The notes under the pieces are model-generated. The model was not told where the DNA came from. It saw only the letters and a list, made by a program, of their open reading frames with translations, and searched no databases. Of a stretch of 47,710 bases of DNA, positions 17,818 to 25,200 are shown piece after piece; position 1 is the stretch's first letter; each line of letters begins with the position of its first letter. The translations under genes were made by a program, and so were the position numbers. Source of the DNA: a virus. The stretch covers positions 1-47,710 of the IMG/VR virus record IMGVR_UViG_3300034013_000487; one strand, written 5' to 3'.

Positions 17818-18329
17818 TATGCTGAAAGTATCTTTGATAAAGCGTTAATTGTTGCAGATATTCTACCGATATCTCTTAACTGCTCCACTGTGTATCCCTC
17901 TTCTTTTAATGTCTCATAATGTGCTTTTACACAAAAATGACACTTTCCTATAATAGATGAGGCTAGCGAGTAGGCTTCAAACTTTGCCTTTGTAGTTCCG
18001 CCATGAGTTGCAATAGCATTCATTCTTAGCTGTGCTGGTAACCCTTTAAGATTTGCATCGTCTGCCATTTCTATAAATGGATACCAAACATTATTTTGTG
18101 CCATGATTGCGCCAGCAGTAAGGGCTGCATTTTTTTCGACCTCATCCGTTGCATTTGCAACAATAAAAGTTAGCAGCTTAGAATTGCCAGTAGAAAAAGC
18201 AGCAGATATTGAAAGATACAATGCATGTTCTGGATCAATAGTTGATCTGTTTATCACAGCATCAAGATTTAATCTAATATCTTTTGCATACTCTGGAAGA
18301 TTTTCGTTTAGCTGTCCTACCCAAGACAT
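17817..18329 (-). CDS. ahpD: AhpD-type alkylhydroperoxidase
   Basis: A 170-residue protein with the AhpD active site CHFCVKAH (C130, C133, H137). In actinobacteria AhpD is a helical disulfide reductase that returns electrons to the peroxiredoxin AhpC. Length and position right after ahpC match the bacterial operon. The stop overlaps the start of the CDGSH gene, and its own ATG touches the stop of ahpC. Probably acquired from an actinobacterial host. Confidence 0.92.
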   Translation of the reverse strand: MSWVGQLNENLPEYAKDIRLNLDAVINRSTIDPEHALYLSISAAFSTGNSKLLTFIVANATDEVEKNAALTAGAIMAQNNVWYPFIEMADDANLKGLPAQLRMNAIATHGGTTKAKFEAYSLASSIIGKCHFCVKAHYETLKEEGYTVEQLRDIGRISATINALSKILSA

Positions 18330-18865
18330 TATAGCGTTTCTCCACCAAGAGGTCTATTGCATGCACAAAGCTCACCAGTTTGGAGGGCATCTAGAACACG
18401 CAATGCTTCTCCTGCATTACGACCTACATCTAAGTTGTTGCATGTTACGTGCTGAATAATGTTATCTGGATCTATAATAAATGTTGCACGGTATGTTACG
18501 CCAGATGTGTGATGTACCCCTAGATCATTTGCTAAGGCATGTGATGTATCTGCAAAAGACCATGAGTTAGTTTTCTTAAGATCTTCATGAGCATTTCTCC
18601 ATGCAATCTTACAAAACTCGTTGTCTACCGATCCAGTCATAAGAACTGCATCTCTATCATTAAAGTCATTTACTAGTGCATCATAGGCAACAATTTCTGT
18701 TGGGCAAACAAATGTAAAATCTTTTGGATAGAAAGCAATAATCTTCCATTTTCCTGGGAATGAATCCTGCGTCAACACTTCAAATGAGCTATCTTCATAA
18801 GATAAAGCTCCTGGCTTAACTCCAGTTACTGCGAAGTTGCCTAATTTCTCTCCTACTGTTTTCAT
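18329..18865 (-). CDS. ahpC: AhpC-type 2-Cys peroxiredoxin
   Basis: A 178-residue peroxiredoxin. The peroxidatic Cys is C54 in FYPKDFTFVCPTE, and C167 and C169 (ELCACNRP) are the candidate resolving residues, as in actinobacterial AhpC. It reduces H2O2, alkyl peroxides and peroxynitrite with AhpD as partner. Full length. No OxyR-type site is visible. The start overlaps the stop of the short gene upstream. Confidence 0.93.
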   Translation of the reverse strand: MKTVGEKLGNFAVTGVKPGALSYEDSSFEVLTQDSFPGKWKIIAFYPKDFTFVCPTEIVAYDALVNDFNDRDAVLMTGSVDNEFCKIAWRNAHEDLKKTNSWSFADTSHALANDLGVHHTSGVTYRATFIIDPDNIIQHVTCNNLDVGRNAGEALRVLDALQTGELCACNRPLGGETL

Positions 18866-18951
18866 ATTACTACCGAATCTAATACAATGTCTACAGCATC
18901 ATCCAATGATGTAGTGTGTTCTTTGGAACAATTACCGCATTCTTTGCACAC
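18862..18951 (-). CDS. Very small Cys-rich protein (GTG start)
   Basis: A 29-residue protein (VCKECGNCSKEHTTSL...). C2, C5 and C8 with a His could bind a metal. It starts five bases after the preceding gene and overlaps ahpC by four bases. It sits between two credible genes without gaps, which supports it, but it is very short. Confidence 0.45.
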   Translation of the reverse strand: MCKECGNCSKEHTTSLDDAVDIVLDSVVI

Positions 18952-18953
18952 GG

Positions 18954-19160
18954 TTAAACTTTCTTTCTGCCGCTTTTCTTTGGAGGTCTAGGTACTAAGC
19001 TAGTCTCTCTTCGTATCCCATGTTTATTTGTATCAATCTTAACACCTTGTCTTGGATACCTTTTAGGTGTACTTGTGCTTGTGACAGCACCAGCTGGTGC
19101 ACCAGCATTTGCTGGTGGCACCATGCCAGTACCATCTTCTTTTTTTAAACTATCTGACAC
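18954..19160 (-). CDS. Small basic protein (GTG start), unknown
   Basis: A 68-residue protein. The middle is Ala/Thr/Pro-rich and flexible, and the end basic (RRETSLVPRPPKKSGRKKV). The GTG at 19160 overlaps the stop of the upstream gene. It looks like a disordered nucleic-acid- or virion-binding protein. No family. Confidence 0.55.
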   Translation of the reverse strand: MSDSLKKEDGTGMVPPANAGAPAGAVTSTSTPKRYPRQGVKIDTNKHGIRRETSLVPRPPKKSGRKKV

Positions 19161-19291
19161 TAATCTATGTCCTGTCCATTTGCGCCTTTTGGCTCTGACA
19201 TTTCGTGTGTCGATGATTCTTCTATTTCCACAGACATCATTCCTGACGCTGATCCAACAGAGTTAGACTGACAACCGCATTCAATACACAT
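19160..19291 (-). CDS. Small Cys-containing acidic protein
   Basis: A 43-residue protein (MCIECGCQSNSVGSASGMM start) with C2, C5 and C7. TAATG overlap with the upstream gene. One of a run of very small overlapping genes between 18862 and 19622. Function unknown. Confidence 0.5.
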   Translation of the reverse strand: MCIECGCQSNSVGSASGMMSVEIEESSTHEMSEPKGANGQDID

Positions 19292-19470
19292 TAGTTGCAG
19301 TTCTCACAATCTTTTACTGCACATTCGGCATCGCCTCTTGTGTCTCTAGTGCATTCTGCTCCAGACTTAGCTGGGGCTGCAACTGGTGCAACTGCAGGTG
19401 TTGCTACTACTGCTGCTACTACTGCTTCAACTGATGGAGCAATAACTTCTTCTTTATCAAATAGACCCAC
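19291..19470 (-). CDS. Small Ala/Val-rich protein with Cys tail (GTG start)
   Basis: A 59-residue protein. The first half is Ala/Val-rich (VEAVVAAVVATPAVAPVAAP) and the end holds four Cys in CTRDTRGDAECAVKDCENC. This suggests a flexible linker plus metal-binding tail. It starts at GTG 19470, just after the stop of the next gene upstream. Function unknown. Confidence 0.5.
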   Translation of the reverse strand: MGLFDKEEVIAPSVEAVVAAVVATPAVAPVAAPAKSGAECTRDTRGDAECAVKDCENCN

Positions 19471-19472
19471 TT

Positions 19473-19622
19473 TTACTTTGGGCCCTGTGCTGATGCTTGG
19501 TTAGAAACATCTGTTGCTGGAAATGCAGCTGCTGGTGCCTCTGTGTAGTTTTCTGTTGCCCATGGTGATGATCCTACTGGCTTTGTTTCGTTAAATCCTT
19601 TTAAATCTTTTCCGTCTGACAT
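19473..19622 (-). CDS. Small protein, unknown
   Basis: A 49-residue polar, Ala-rich protein (MSDGKDLKGFNETKPVGSSP start). ATAGGAG precedes the ATG. First gene of the 18862-19622 run. A TATAAT near 19680 (minus strand, with TGC before it) is the likely promoter. Confidence 0.55.
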   Translation of the reverse strand: MSDGKDLKGFNETKPVGSSPWATENYTEAPAAAFPATDVSNQASAQGPK

Positions 19623-19738
19623 GTTGTGCTCCTATAGGTTATTTATTTAAACGGGACTAGTATTCCGCTTATGGATCTATTATAGCATTTGGTTGATTAA
19701 AACCTACTCGTTGCTATTTTCCCGTCCATATCATGGCT

Positions 19739-19987
19739 TTATTCCTCTATCTGTGCCCAAGCCGTTGCTCTATGCATGCCAGAATATTTACAAGGGCAAG
19801 CAATTCTGAATGGCCCCTCAAACTTAAGCCTTGTTTTAATATCAATTTGAGTTAAGCAATCTGGGCATATAAACGTTGCGGATACCCAAGGCCCAGCTAT
19901 TGGATTATTTTCTTCAATCTGCTTTTTGTATGCTTTATCTAATTCTATTGCTAAAAGTGTTTGCTCTTTAAGGTCTTCTTTTTTCAA
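19739..19987 (-). CDS. Zinc-ribbon protein (TTG start)
   Basis: An 82-residue protein. The N-terminal 30 residues are a charged helix, then CPDC at 41-44 and CPC near residue 65 form a zinc ribbon. It starts with TTG overlapping the stop of the preceding gene (TTGA). Function unknown. The 116 bases after it (19623-19738) hold only the promoter noted for 19473-19622. Confidence 0.65.
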   Translation of the reverse strand: MKKEDLKEQTLLAIELDKAYKKQIEENNPIAGPWVSATFICPDCLTQIDIKTRLKFEGPFRIACPCKYSGMHRATAWAQIEE

Positions 19988-20103
19988 TTTTTATATTTTT
20001 CGTTATAGTGTTCTTTGCAGATTTCTATCATTTTAGAATCTGTAGTTGTTATATACTTAGACTGTTGTTGACAATCTTTAATCTCACAAATGTGATCGGG
20101 CAT
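19984..20103 (-). CDS. Very small zinc-finger-like protein
   Basis: A 39-residue protein with C6, C11, C31 and H34 (MPDHICEIKDCQQQSKY and ICKEHYNEKY). This is the C-x4-C...C-x2-H pattern of many tiny actinophage zinc proteins. Coupled to the next gene by a four-base overlap. Confidence 0.6.
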   Translation of the reverse strand: MPDHICEIKDCQQQSKYITTTDSKMIEICKEHYNEKYKN

Positions 20104-20106
20104 TAG

Positions 20107-20247
20107 TTACTTTGAACCTTGTGCTTTCTGTCCTCTATAACCAGTTTTTTTAATATTCATTGATCCTGGTTTTTTTTGACCGCTGGCGTATGTGGCAGCC
20201 TGTCTTTGTGCTAATGCACGTTGCATTTTTTCTAAATGTTTTCCCAT
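20107..20247 (-). CDS. Very small basic protein
   Basis: A 46-residue protein, basic and Gln/Ala-rich (MGKHLEKMQRALAQRQAATY start). It starts in the stop codon of the DUF2061 gene. Function unknown. Confidence 0.55.
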   Translation of the reverse strand: MGKHLEKMQRALAQRQAATYASGQKKPGSMNIKKTGYRGQKAQGSK

Positions 20248-20465
20248 TATTTAACCTTATGTCCAAACTTTGACCAAAGTCTTTCATGTAAAAAATACCC
20301 GATCATTTCACATGCCGTGTAAATAATAGCAAATGTACCAGCATACTCCCAATGAGCTTCGCCAGTTATAGCCTTTTCAAAGAAATAGACTATCGTGCCA
20401 ACAAATCCAATATGAACTGCTGGCCAAGTAATTGACTTATATAAACTTCTTTTGTTTGATTCCAT
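20247..20465 (-). CDS. DUF2061 membrane protein
   Basis: A 72-residue protein with the DUF2061 pattern: a K-S-I-T-W opening, two membrane helices (VHIGFVGTIVYFFEKAITG and FAIIYTACEMIGYF), then YFLHERLW at residues 57-64, the family hallmark. Members are small predicted membrane proteins of unknown function found in bacteria and phages. TAGAAT six bases before the ATG indicates a leaderless transcript. Confidence 0.8.
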   Translation of the reverse strand: MESNKRSLYKSITWPAVHIGFVGTIVYFFEKAITGEAHWEYAGTFAIIYTACEMIGYFLHERLWSKFGHKVK

Positions 20466-20471
20466 AATCCA

Positions 20472-20477
20472 ATTCTA
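20472..20477 (-). promoter_or_regulatory. -10 element of a leaderless transcript
   Basis: Minus-strand TAGAAT ending six bases before the ATG at 20465. TTGCCC lies 17 bases upstream, inside the neighbouring terminator hairpin. Confidence 0.45.
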
Positions 20478-20485
20478 TCATTTAA

Positions 20486-20525
20486 TTATTAAAGGGGCAA
20501 GACCTAAGTCCTGCCCCTTTAATTG
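20486..20525 (-). terminator. Bidirectional Rho-independent terminator
   Basis: AAAGGGGCA (20491-20499) pairs with TGCCCCTTT (20512-20520), flanked by A-rich and T-rich runs on both sides. It ends the transcript of the secreted protein at 20533-21567. Confidence 0.85.
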
Positions 20526-20532
20526 AAGTTAT

Positions 20533-21567
20533 TTACTTCTTTAATGCTACCTTCAACTTAGGGAACTTCTTGTTCCATTTAGTTGCAAGCGCATTGTATT
20601 CCGCCTTGTACTTTGCTGCTGCTGTTGCAGTAGCAAGATCAGATGCTGCTTTAGCAGTTACTGCTGCTGATTCTGCTGCTGCCTTGTCGGCTGCACGTCC
20701 AGCCTTTTCTGCTGCTAGTGCTGCATTAGCTGTTGCTAGTGCTTGATTTGCTGCTGCAAGTTCTGCATTCTTTGCTGCAAGTTCTGCTGCAATATCACGA
20801 ACTACAATTGTAGCGCTTACAGAGCCGACTGGTGTTGCTAGGCCTGTTACGGCTGTAGCTACAGTTGCATATGCAACTACTGTGATTGAGCCAGTTGCAG
20901 GAACTGTTACAGTTTGCTCCTTGGTTCCAAGAGTTGCTACTGCTGTGTCTGTTGTCAGCGCTGTTGCCAATGCTGCTCCTGAGCTTGAAACCAAAGTATT
21001 AATTGTGGCCCCACCCTTTAGATTACCAAACACGTCGTATCCAGACACCTTAAGCACCTGTGATGTGCCTGCTGCTGCTGATGCAGGAGCAGTTAGTGTA
21101 ATTGAGTTCAAAGCACCTGCGGTACCTTGTACATAATAAATTGTTGTAGTTCCAGCACGAGTAATCGATACTGATCCTACTGATGTGCTCTTAGTATATA
21201 CATAAAAGTCTGCTGAGTTTCCAGTTCCTGTTGAAACTGAAAGTGTTGAAGAACCGTTTGATGCAGTTACTGGCGCTGCTGATGTTGCTAGAGCAGGAAC
21301 AATTGTTGCATTAACTGCAACTGCTGTTACTACTGTGCCTGTGTCTACTGATGTCACGGCAATCTTCAATGCATCTGCTGCATCGATGCTGTTATCTGCT
21401 GGTACTGGTAGTGCTACAGGGGTTGTTACTACTGTTCCACCTGTTGCTGCAGATCCCGCCACCGTTAGTGTGACAGTTCCAGCGTTAGCGTTAGCTGCTG
21501 GTGATACAAGCATTGTGCTAGTCAGGGCTGCAGCGATGATTAGCGTTACTTTCTTAAATGAGTTCAT
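20533..21567 (-). CDS. Secreted protein with beta domains and Ala-rich coiled coil
   Basis: A 344-residue protein. Residues 1-28 are a Sec signal peptide (basic start, hydrophobic core, ANANA cleavage site). Residues 30-250 are Thr/Ser/Val/Ala-rich, bacterial-Ig-like beta sequence (KVSGYDVFGNLKGGATINT is typical of a Big-type domain). Residues about 255-315 form a heptad-like coiled coil of Ala/Lys/Glu, followed by a basic end. Strong GGAG site. The layout is like the cell-surface proteins of freshwater Actinobacteria, so host origin or an envelope-acting role is likely but unproven. Confidence 0.72.
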   Translation of the reverse strand: MNSFKKVTLIIAAALTSTMLVSPAANANAGTVTLTVAGSAATGGTVVTTPVALPVPADNSIDAADALKIAVTSVDTGTVVTAVAVNATIVPALATSAAPVTASNGSSTLSVSTGTGNSADFYVYTKSTSVGSVSITRAGTTTIYYVQGTAGALNSITLTAPASAAAGTSQVLKVSGYDVFGNLKGGATINTLVSSSGAALATALTTDTAVATLGTKEQTVTVPATGSITVVAYATVATAVTGLATPVGSVSATIVVRDIAAELAAKNAELAAANQALATANAALAAEKAGRAADKAAAESAAVTAKAASDLATATAAAKYKAEYNALATKWNKKFPKLKVALKK

Positions 21568-21614
21568 TTAATTTATTCTCCTTATTTCCTCTGCCTCTTG
21601 ATGAGAACAGAAAT

Positions 21615-21815
21615 TTAGTTTAGTTCTATTACTTTTACTTGGAAAGAGCACGGATCTCCGCCTTCATCCCACTCTTGCATTTCTTCTTCTGTCATTGGCG
21701 GACCATCATGTGTATTACAAAATACATCTGATATCCAGCCTCTGTCATAACCATTCTTGAGCCATATTTCAAACTCTACATGATTAATGTATCCTTCTTC
21801 ATCTTCTAGATCCAT
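21615..21815 (-). CDS. Small acidic protein, unknown
   Basis: A 66-residue acidic protein (NHVEFEIWLKNGYDRGWISD, PPMTEEEMQEWDEGGDP). The opening half resembles small phage proteins with a YDRGWIS loop and a single Cys/His pair (FCNTHDGP). It overlaps the end of the thioredoxin gene by ten bases. Function unknown. Confidence 0.68.
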   Translation of the reverse strand: MDLEDEEGYINHVEFEIWLKNGYDRGWISDVFCNTHDGPPMTEEEMQEWDEGGDPCSFQVKVIELN

Positions 21816-22108
21816 TCTGAAAGCTCCTCAAGCATTACGTGCTTGGGCTTGGCGCCAACAATAGTTTTAATTGGCTTCCCAGACTTAAATAGTACCATAT
21901 ATGGGATAGTGGTTACAGAGTATTCTGCTGATTTGATTGGATTCTCATCAACATTTAACTTTCCAATCCATAATCCACGCTCATTTGATATCTCATCTAG
22001 TATAGGAGACACCTTTTTGCATGGACCACACCATGGGGCCCAAAAGTCGATAAGAACTAAGTTGTGTGACTCAAGAACTTTATCAAAACTTTCATCTGTA
22101 ACAATCAA
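21806..22108 (-). CDS. Thioredoxin
   Basis: A 100-residue thioredoxin with the classical WAPWCGPCKK active site (C27, C30) and the cis-Pro loop TTIPYMVLFKSG. It reduces protein disulfides. Phages use thioredoxins for nucleotide reduction or as polymerase partners, but neither is visible here. The start is TTG at 22108 after GGGAGAG. It lies 3 kb from the AhpC/AhpD cassette and could supply it. Confidence 0.92.
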   Translation of the reverse strand: MIVTDESFDKVLESHNLVLIDFWAPWCGPCKKVSPILDEISNERGLWIGKLNVDENPIKSAEYSVTTIPYMVLFKSGKPIKTIVGAKPKHVMLEELSEWI

Positions 22109-22109
22109 C

Positions 22110-22319
22110 TTACTCTCCCTTTAATTCATCCGCTGCTTTATTAAATTTATTCATAAATGTTTGGATTACCCAAACTGCGGTTTCTCCTGCATTAACTGAC
22201 ATCGCTTTTGAAGCATCTTCAGTTCTGTCTTCAATAGCAAGGGCGTTGTACCATTTCTGGTACAACTCCTCACCAATCTCTTTAATAATTTCTTCAAGTA
22301 CGGTTAGCTTGTTATCCAT
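22110..22319 (-). CDS. Small helical protein, unknown
   Basis: A 69-residue helical protein (MDNKLTVLEEIIKEIGEELY start, FMNKFNKAADELKGE end). It starts in the last codons of the subtilase gene and ends one base before the thioredoxin. No family recognised. Confidence 0.68.
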   Translation of the reverse strand: MDNKLTVLEEIIKEIGEELYQKWYNALAIEDRTEDASKAMSVNAGETAVWVIQTFMNKFNKAADELKGE

Positions 22320-23457
22320 TTAGTCGTGCTAACTGCGCTGATTTGTATGCAGCAAGCTTATCTGCTGCTGCTTTTACTGTAGCATCATATTCTGCTTGTG
22401 CTACTGCAATTGCCTTGTCAATCTCAGCCTTTAAAGCGGTTTGTGCTGCAACTTTTGCTGCTGCATCAGACGCTGCTTTTTGTGCAGCAAGTTCTGCTGG
22501 TGTGGGACCGACTGCAACAGGCTTGTATGCAAGCGCTCCGTTAATATTGATCAATTTATTAAAAGTACCCTGTCTTCCAACTGTAGAAGATGTGGTCGAA
22601 CGAAAGGCATTTAGCAATTGATCATATGTATATGAAGGATTTGCTGACTTTAGCTGAATCCATTGCGCTCCCGCTACTTGAATTGAAGCAGATGATCCTG
22701 AGATATTTTTTGCAATATTACCGACTCCAGGAACTGTAAAGAATCCTGGTGCAAAGAAATCTAGTTTTTCAATGTCATTGTTGCTATTAACTGAAATTTC
22801 ATTTTGCTGGTCCACATAACCAACGGAAATAGATTCATCTAGGCATGCTGGCCAATCGATGCGCTTGTAGTCACGGCCATTGCCTGAAGGGAAAAATGTT
22901 GGAATACCCATAACGATCAAATCTTTAACTGATTGCTGAGTTATTGGAGTTTTTGGACAATAATCTGTTCCTGCTGGTCCAAGGTTATGCATTCCTTGAG
23001 ACATTGTAACTGCCTGAATGTTGTACTTTGACGCATTGGCCTTTACCCAATTAAGAGCGTTATAAACCGCTGCTTCTCCTGCAACTTGTCTCAATCCAGT
23101 TGAGCTATTCCCAATAATTTTAATAAAAACAATGTTTACGTTTGGGTTAGTTCTTACAAATACAGATGTCATTAGTGTTCCATGATCAAATCCACCCAGC
23201 TTAATTAGATTTGCTGGCATAGATGCTGCGCCAGAGCCCTCCATAAAGGACTGACCGTTAGGACATGTTGTCCATTCTAGAATACAAACTTCTTGAATAA
23301 TTTTACCTTGAAATGCTGGTAGTGATGTGTCAATTGCTGTATCTAAGATAGCAACTGCTGGCGTTGAACCTGTGCGGTTCTGTATTCCCGCTGCATGAGC
23401 GGTTGTAGGTACGGCTAGTGTGATTGCGATTAACGCAGTTATTAGTTTTTTATTCAT
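22312..23457 (-). CDS. Secreted subtilisin-like serine protease (S8)
   Basis: A 381-residue protein. Residues 1-23 are a signal peptide (ends TTAHAAG). The catalytic triad is D39 (VAILDTAID), H92 (FDHGTLMTS) and S256 (SGSSAS, in place of GTSMA). SGNG at 191-194 supplies the oxyanion Asn. Residues 315-380 are an Ala-rich coiled coil like that of the secreted protein at 20533, which ties the two together. There is no propeptide, so it may act on host envelope proteins or process the neighbouring secreted protein. TAGAAT six bases before the ATG suggests a leaderless mRNA. Confidence 0.85.
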   Translation of the reverse strand: MNKKLITALIAITLAVPTTAHAAGIQNRTGSTPAVAILDTAIDTSLPAFQGKIIQEVCILEWTTCPNGQSFMEGSGAASMPANLIKLGGFDHGTLMTSVFVRTNPNVNIVFIKIIGNSSTGLRQVAGEAAVYNALNWVKANASKYNIQAVTMSQGMHNLGPAGTDYCPKTPITQQSVKDLIVMGIPTFFPSGNGRDYKRIDWPACLDESISVGYVDQQNEISVNSNNDIEKLDFFAPGFFTVPGVGNIAKNISGSSASIQVAGAQWIQLKSANPSYTYDQLLNAFRSTTSSTVGRQGTFNKLININGALAYKPVAVGPTPAELAAQKAASDAAAKVAAQTALKAEIDKAIAVAQAEYDATVKAAADKLAAYKSAQLARLNG

Positions 23458-23463
23458 AACATA

Positions 23464-23469
23464 ATTCTA
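23464..23469 (-). promoter_or_regulatory. -10 element of a leaderless transcript
   Basis: Minus-strand TAGAAT ending six bases before the ATG at 23457. Confidence 0.45.
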
Positions 23470-23487
23470 CTAAATAATATCAGAATG

Positions 23488-23667
23488 TCAAGGGGTTTCA
23501 GTGGGTCTTTTATACCATTTTCCGCTGTCTAGCGATTCTGTAGGCTGCATAGGAGCCATGCCTTGTGTTTCTAATAAATTAGATATACTTAAAGTAAGCA
23601 ACTCAATGTGCATTTCCATTCTAACAACAGCCATTTCAAGCTGTCTCAATCTTTCTGACTTTCTCAT
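23488..23667 (-). CDS. Small helical protein, unknown
   Basis: A 59-residue protein. Residues 1-40 are a leucine-rich amphipathic helix (SERLRQLEMAVVRMEMHIEL, LTLSISNLLETQ), probably a coiled coil, with a polar tail. It starts four bases before the end of the preceding gene (ATGA). Function unknown. Confidence 0.62.
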   Translation of the reverse strand: MRKSERLRQLEMAVVRMEMHIELLTLSISNLLETQGMAPMQPTESLDSGKWYKRPTETP

Positions 23668-24035
23668 TCTTGTATCTCTCTGTCTAGTAGTGTTGGTGCT
23701 GTTGCCATGCTACCGCAATTGGCACATTCCATATCAAGAAAGTATGTTGCTATTTCAAATTCTTCAAAGATAACCTTTACGTTCCATATATTGCATCCGC
23801 AAGGACATAGATGGGTTGGTGCTCCCCTTAAGTCCATGGCATGATCATAATTTTCTGGCTTCAAGTCTGTTATATCTATTGGGTATTTTCTTTGCTGGGA
23901 CTCTGACTCTTGTTCCTCTAACTTGTTTATGTAGTAAATTCCAACAGTATATCTAGCCTTGAACCATTTGATTAAAGATATGATAAAAAATGCTATAAGT
24001 ATTGACGCAACAGTCTTCATAAACCAATTATACAC
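23664..24035 (-). CDS. Membrane-anchored zinc-ribbon protein
   Basis: A 123-residue protein. Residues 5-24 are a membrane helix (FMKTVASILIAFFIISLIKW). CPCGC near residue 78 and CANCG near 105 form a zinc ribbon. The start touches the stop of the proteasome-like gene. Function unknown. Confidence 0.7.
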   Translation of the reverse strand: MYNWFMKTVASILIAFFIISLIKWFKARYTVGIYYINKLEEQESESQQRKYPIDITDLKPENYDHAMDLRGAPTHLCPCGCNIWNVKVIFEEFEIATYFLDMECANCGSMATAPTLLDREIQE

Positions 24036-24592
24036 TAAATTTGGATGTATGTATAGGGGGCTGCTACGCTCATATTAAACTCAGTTGCTGCTTCTAACGC
24101 AGCCTTTAGTCTAAGTCTAGGGTTTCTTTGCTTCTTTGTTGCATGCAGGGCTCCAAGCGCTATCATTCCCCCACTGCCTTCTGCCATATAGTTTACAACA
24201 TTCTCTCCAACATGAAAGTCTTCATCTATTGTAAAGAGTCTTCCGCAAACCCCAACTATAAAAATACCGCCAGTGTCTTCTTCAGAAGAAGATCCAATAC
24301 TTCCGTATCCACCATCTTTAAATGCAACTTTAACAGAATCAATAAACTTAGTTCTCATAAACTTATCTAATCCAGAATTAGTTTTTGTCGGAGTATATTT
24401 TGGTGGAGTCCACGAGTATTGAAGAATCTGACCCATTCTAAAAGAATCAGTAAATGCAATGCCATACTGCCCAACTTTAAAAACTTTAGGCTCTTTTCTT
24501 GACAGTATCCAGCCAGTTTTATCATCTGATGCGGCGTGATCGGAACCCATATATACGGTTCCGTTTTGGGCAATGGCTACTATGCAGGTCAT
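24035..24592 (-). CDS. Proteasome-beta/HslV-like Ntn hydrolase
   Basis: A 185-residue protein with the proteasome beta fold signature. It has MTCIVAIAQNGTVYMGSDHA at residues 1-20, with T2 becoming the N-terminal nucleophile after Met removal and D18 at the conserved position 17. A Lys lies near residue 33 (SRKEPKVFKV), and EGSGGMIALGALHAT at about 138-152 is the conserved GSGG helix. It lacks a propeptide. Single-subunit phage members may form self-compartmentalised proteases or plain N-terminal amidohydrolases; the substrate is unknown. TATACT six bases before the ATG suggests a leaderless mRNA. Confidence 0.75.
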   Translation of the reverse strand: MTCIVAIAQNGTVYMGSDHAASDDKTGWILSRKEPKVFKVGQYGIAFTDSFRMGQILQYSWTPPKYTPTKTNSGLDKFMRTKFIDSVKVAFKDGGYGSIGSSSEEDTGGIFIVGVCGRLFTIDEDFHVGENVVNYMAEGSGGMIALGALHATKKQRNPRLRLKAALEAATEFNMSVAAPYTYIQI

Positions 24593-24598
24593 ACTATC

Positions 24599-24604
24599 AG
24601 TATA
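24599..24604 (-). promoter_or_regulatory. -10 element of a leaderless transcript
   Basis: Minus-strand TATACT ending six bases before the ATG at 24592. Confidence 0.45.
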
Positions 24605-24624
24605 CTATTTTTATATTTGTAGTG

Positions 24625-24933
24625 CTAGTCCTCATCGGAATGCATTTCTATATGGGTTAATTTAAGCATAGTTCCTTCTAATTCTGCCTTGACACGAATT
24701 AATTCCTGTAAGGCTTCAAAATATTTATCTTTCCACTCATTCAGATCTTTCTCTAATTTATAGAGCTTAATCTGAAGGTCCTTGATTTCTAGTAATAGCT
24801 GGTCGTGTGCTTTATCTGCTAATTGTGCAATTTTATCTTTTTTTACTCGCCTAGAGTTTATCCACGCAGTAAATACACCACTTATAGATGCAGCGAACAG
24901 AGTTATTAGTATCTGAGTTATAGAGATATTCAT
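24625..24933 (-). CDS. Membrane-anchored coiled-coil protein (possible inner spanin-like)
   Basis: A 102-residue protein. Residues 5-25 form one membrane helix (ITQILITLFAASISGVFTAW), then a basic stop-transfer and a long coiled coil (IKDLQIKLYKLEKDLNEWK). This is the layout of an i-spanin or another membrane-tethered coiled coil. Lysis genes are 2-6 kb away, so the spanin idea is weak. TATAAT lies ten bases before the ATG. Confidence 0.65.
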   Translation of the reverse strand: MNISITQILITLFAASISGVFTAWINSRRVKKDKIAQLADKAHDQLLLEIKDLQIKLYKLEKDLNEWKDKYFEALQELIRVKAELEGTMLKLTHIEMHSDED

Positions 24934-24963
24934 TATATCTATAATTATACCTTATTATTTATG

Positions 24964-25200
24964 CTAAATTAATAATTCAGACGCCGTTATGTCTAGTCCA
25001 ATATACTTCTTTTTTGCAATATATTCTTTAACATGCTCAGCACCATATTGCCTGCCAGCCAAAATAATTATCCATCTTGGCTCAATTTTATTTTCCGTAC
25101 AGGATTTGCAAAGAAGTAAATTAATTGGCATAAGCAATGATTTTTTTGTTGCAAGCTCATTTTTACTTTTATTACAAGAATAACATAGCACTTTATCCAT
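24964..25200 (-). CDS. Small zinc-binding protein
   Basis: A 78-residue protein. CYSCNKSK at 6-13 and CKSCTENK at 31-38 are two zinc knuckles. The C-terminal half (GAEHVKEYIAKKKYIG) is an alpha/beta tail seen in several actinophage small proteins. The start overlaps the stop of the preceding gene. Function unknown. Confidence 0.7.
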   Translation of the reverse strand: MDKVLCYSCNKSKNELATKKSLLMPINLLLCKSCTENKIEPRWIIILAGRQYGAEHVKEYIAKKKYIGLDITASELLI

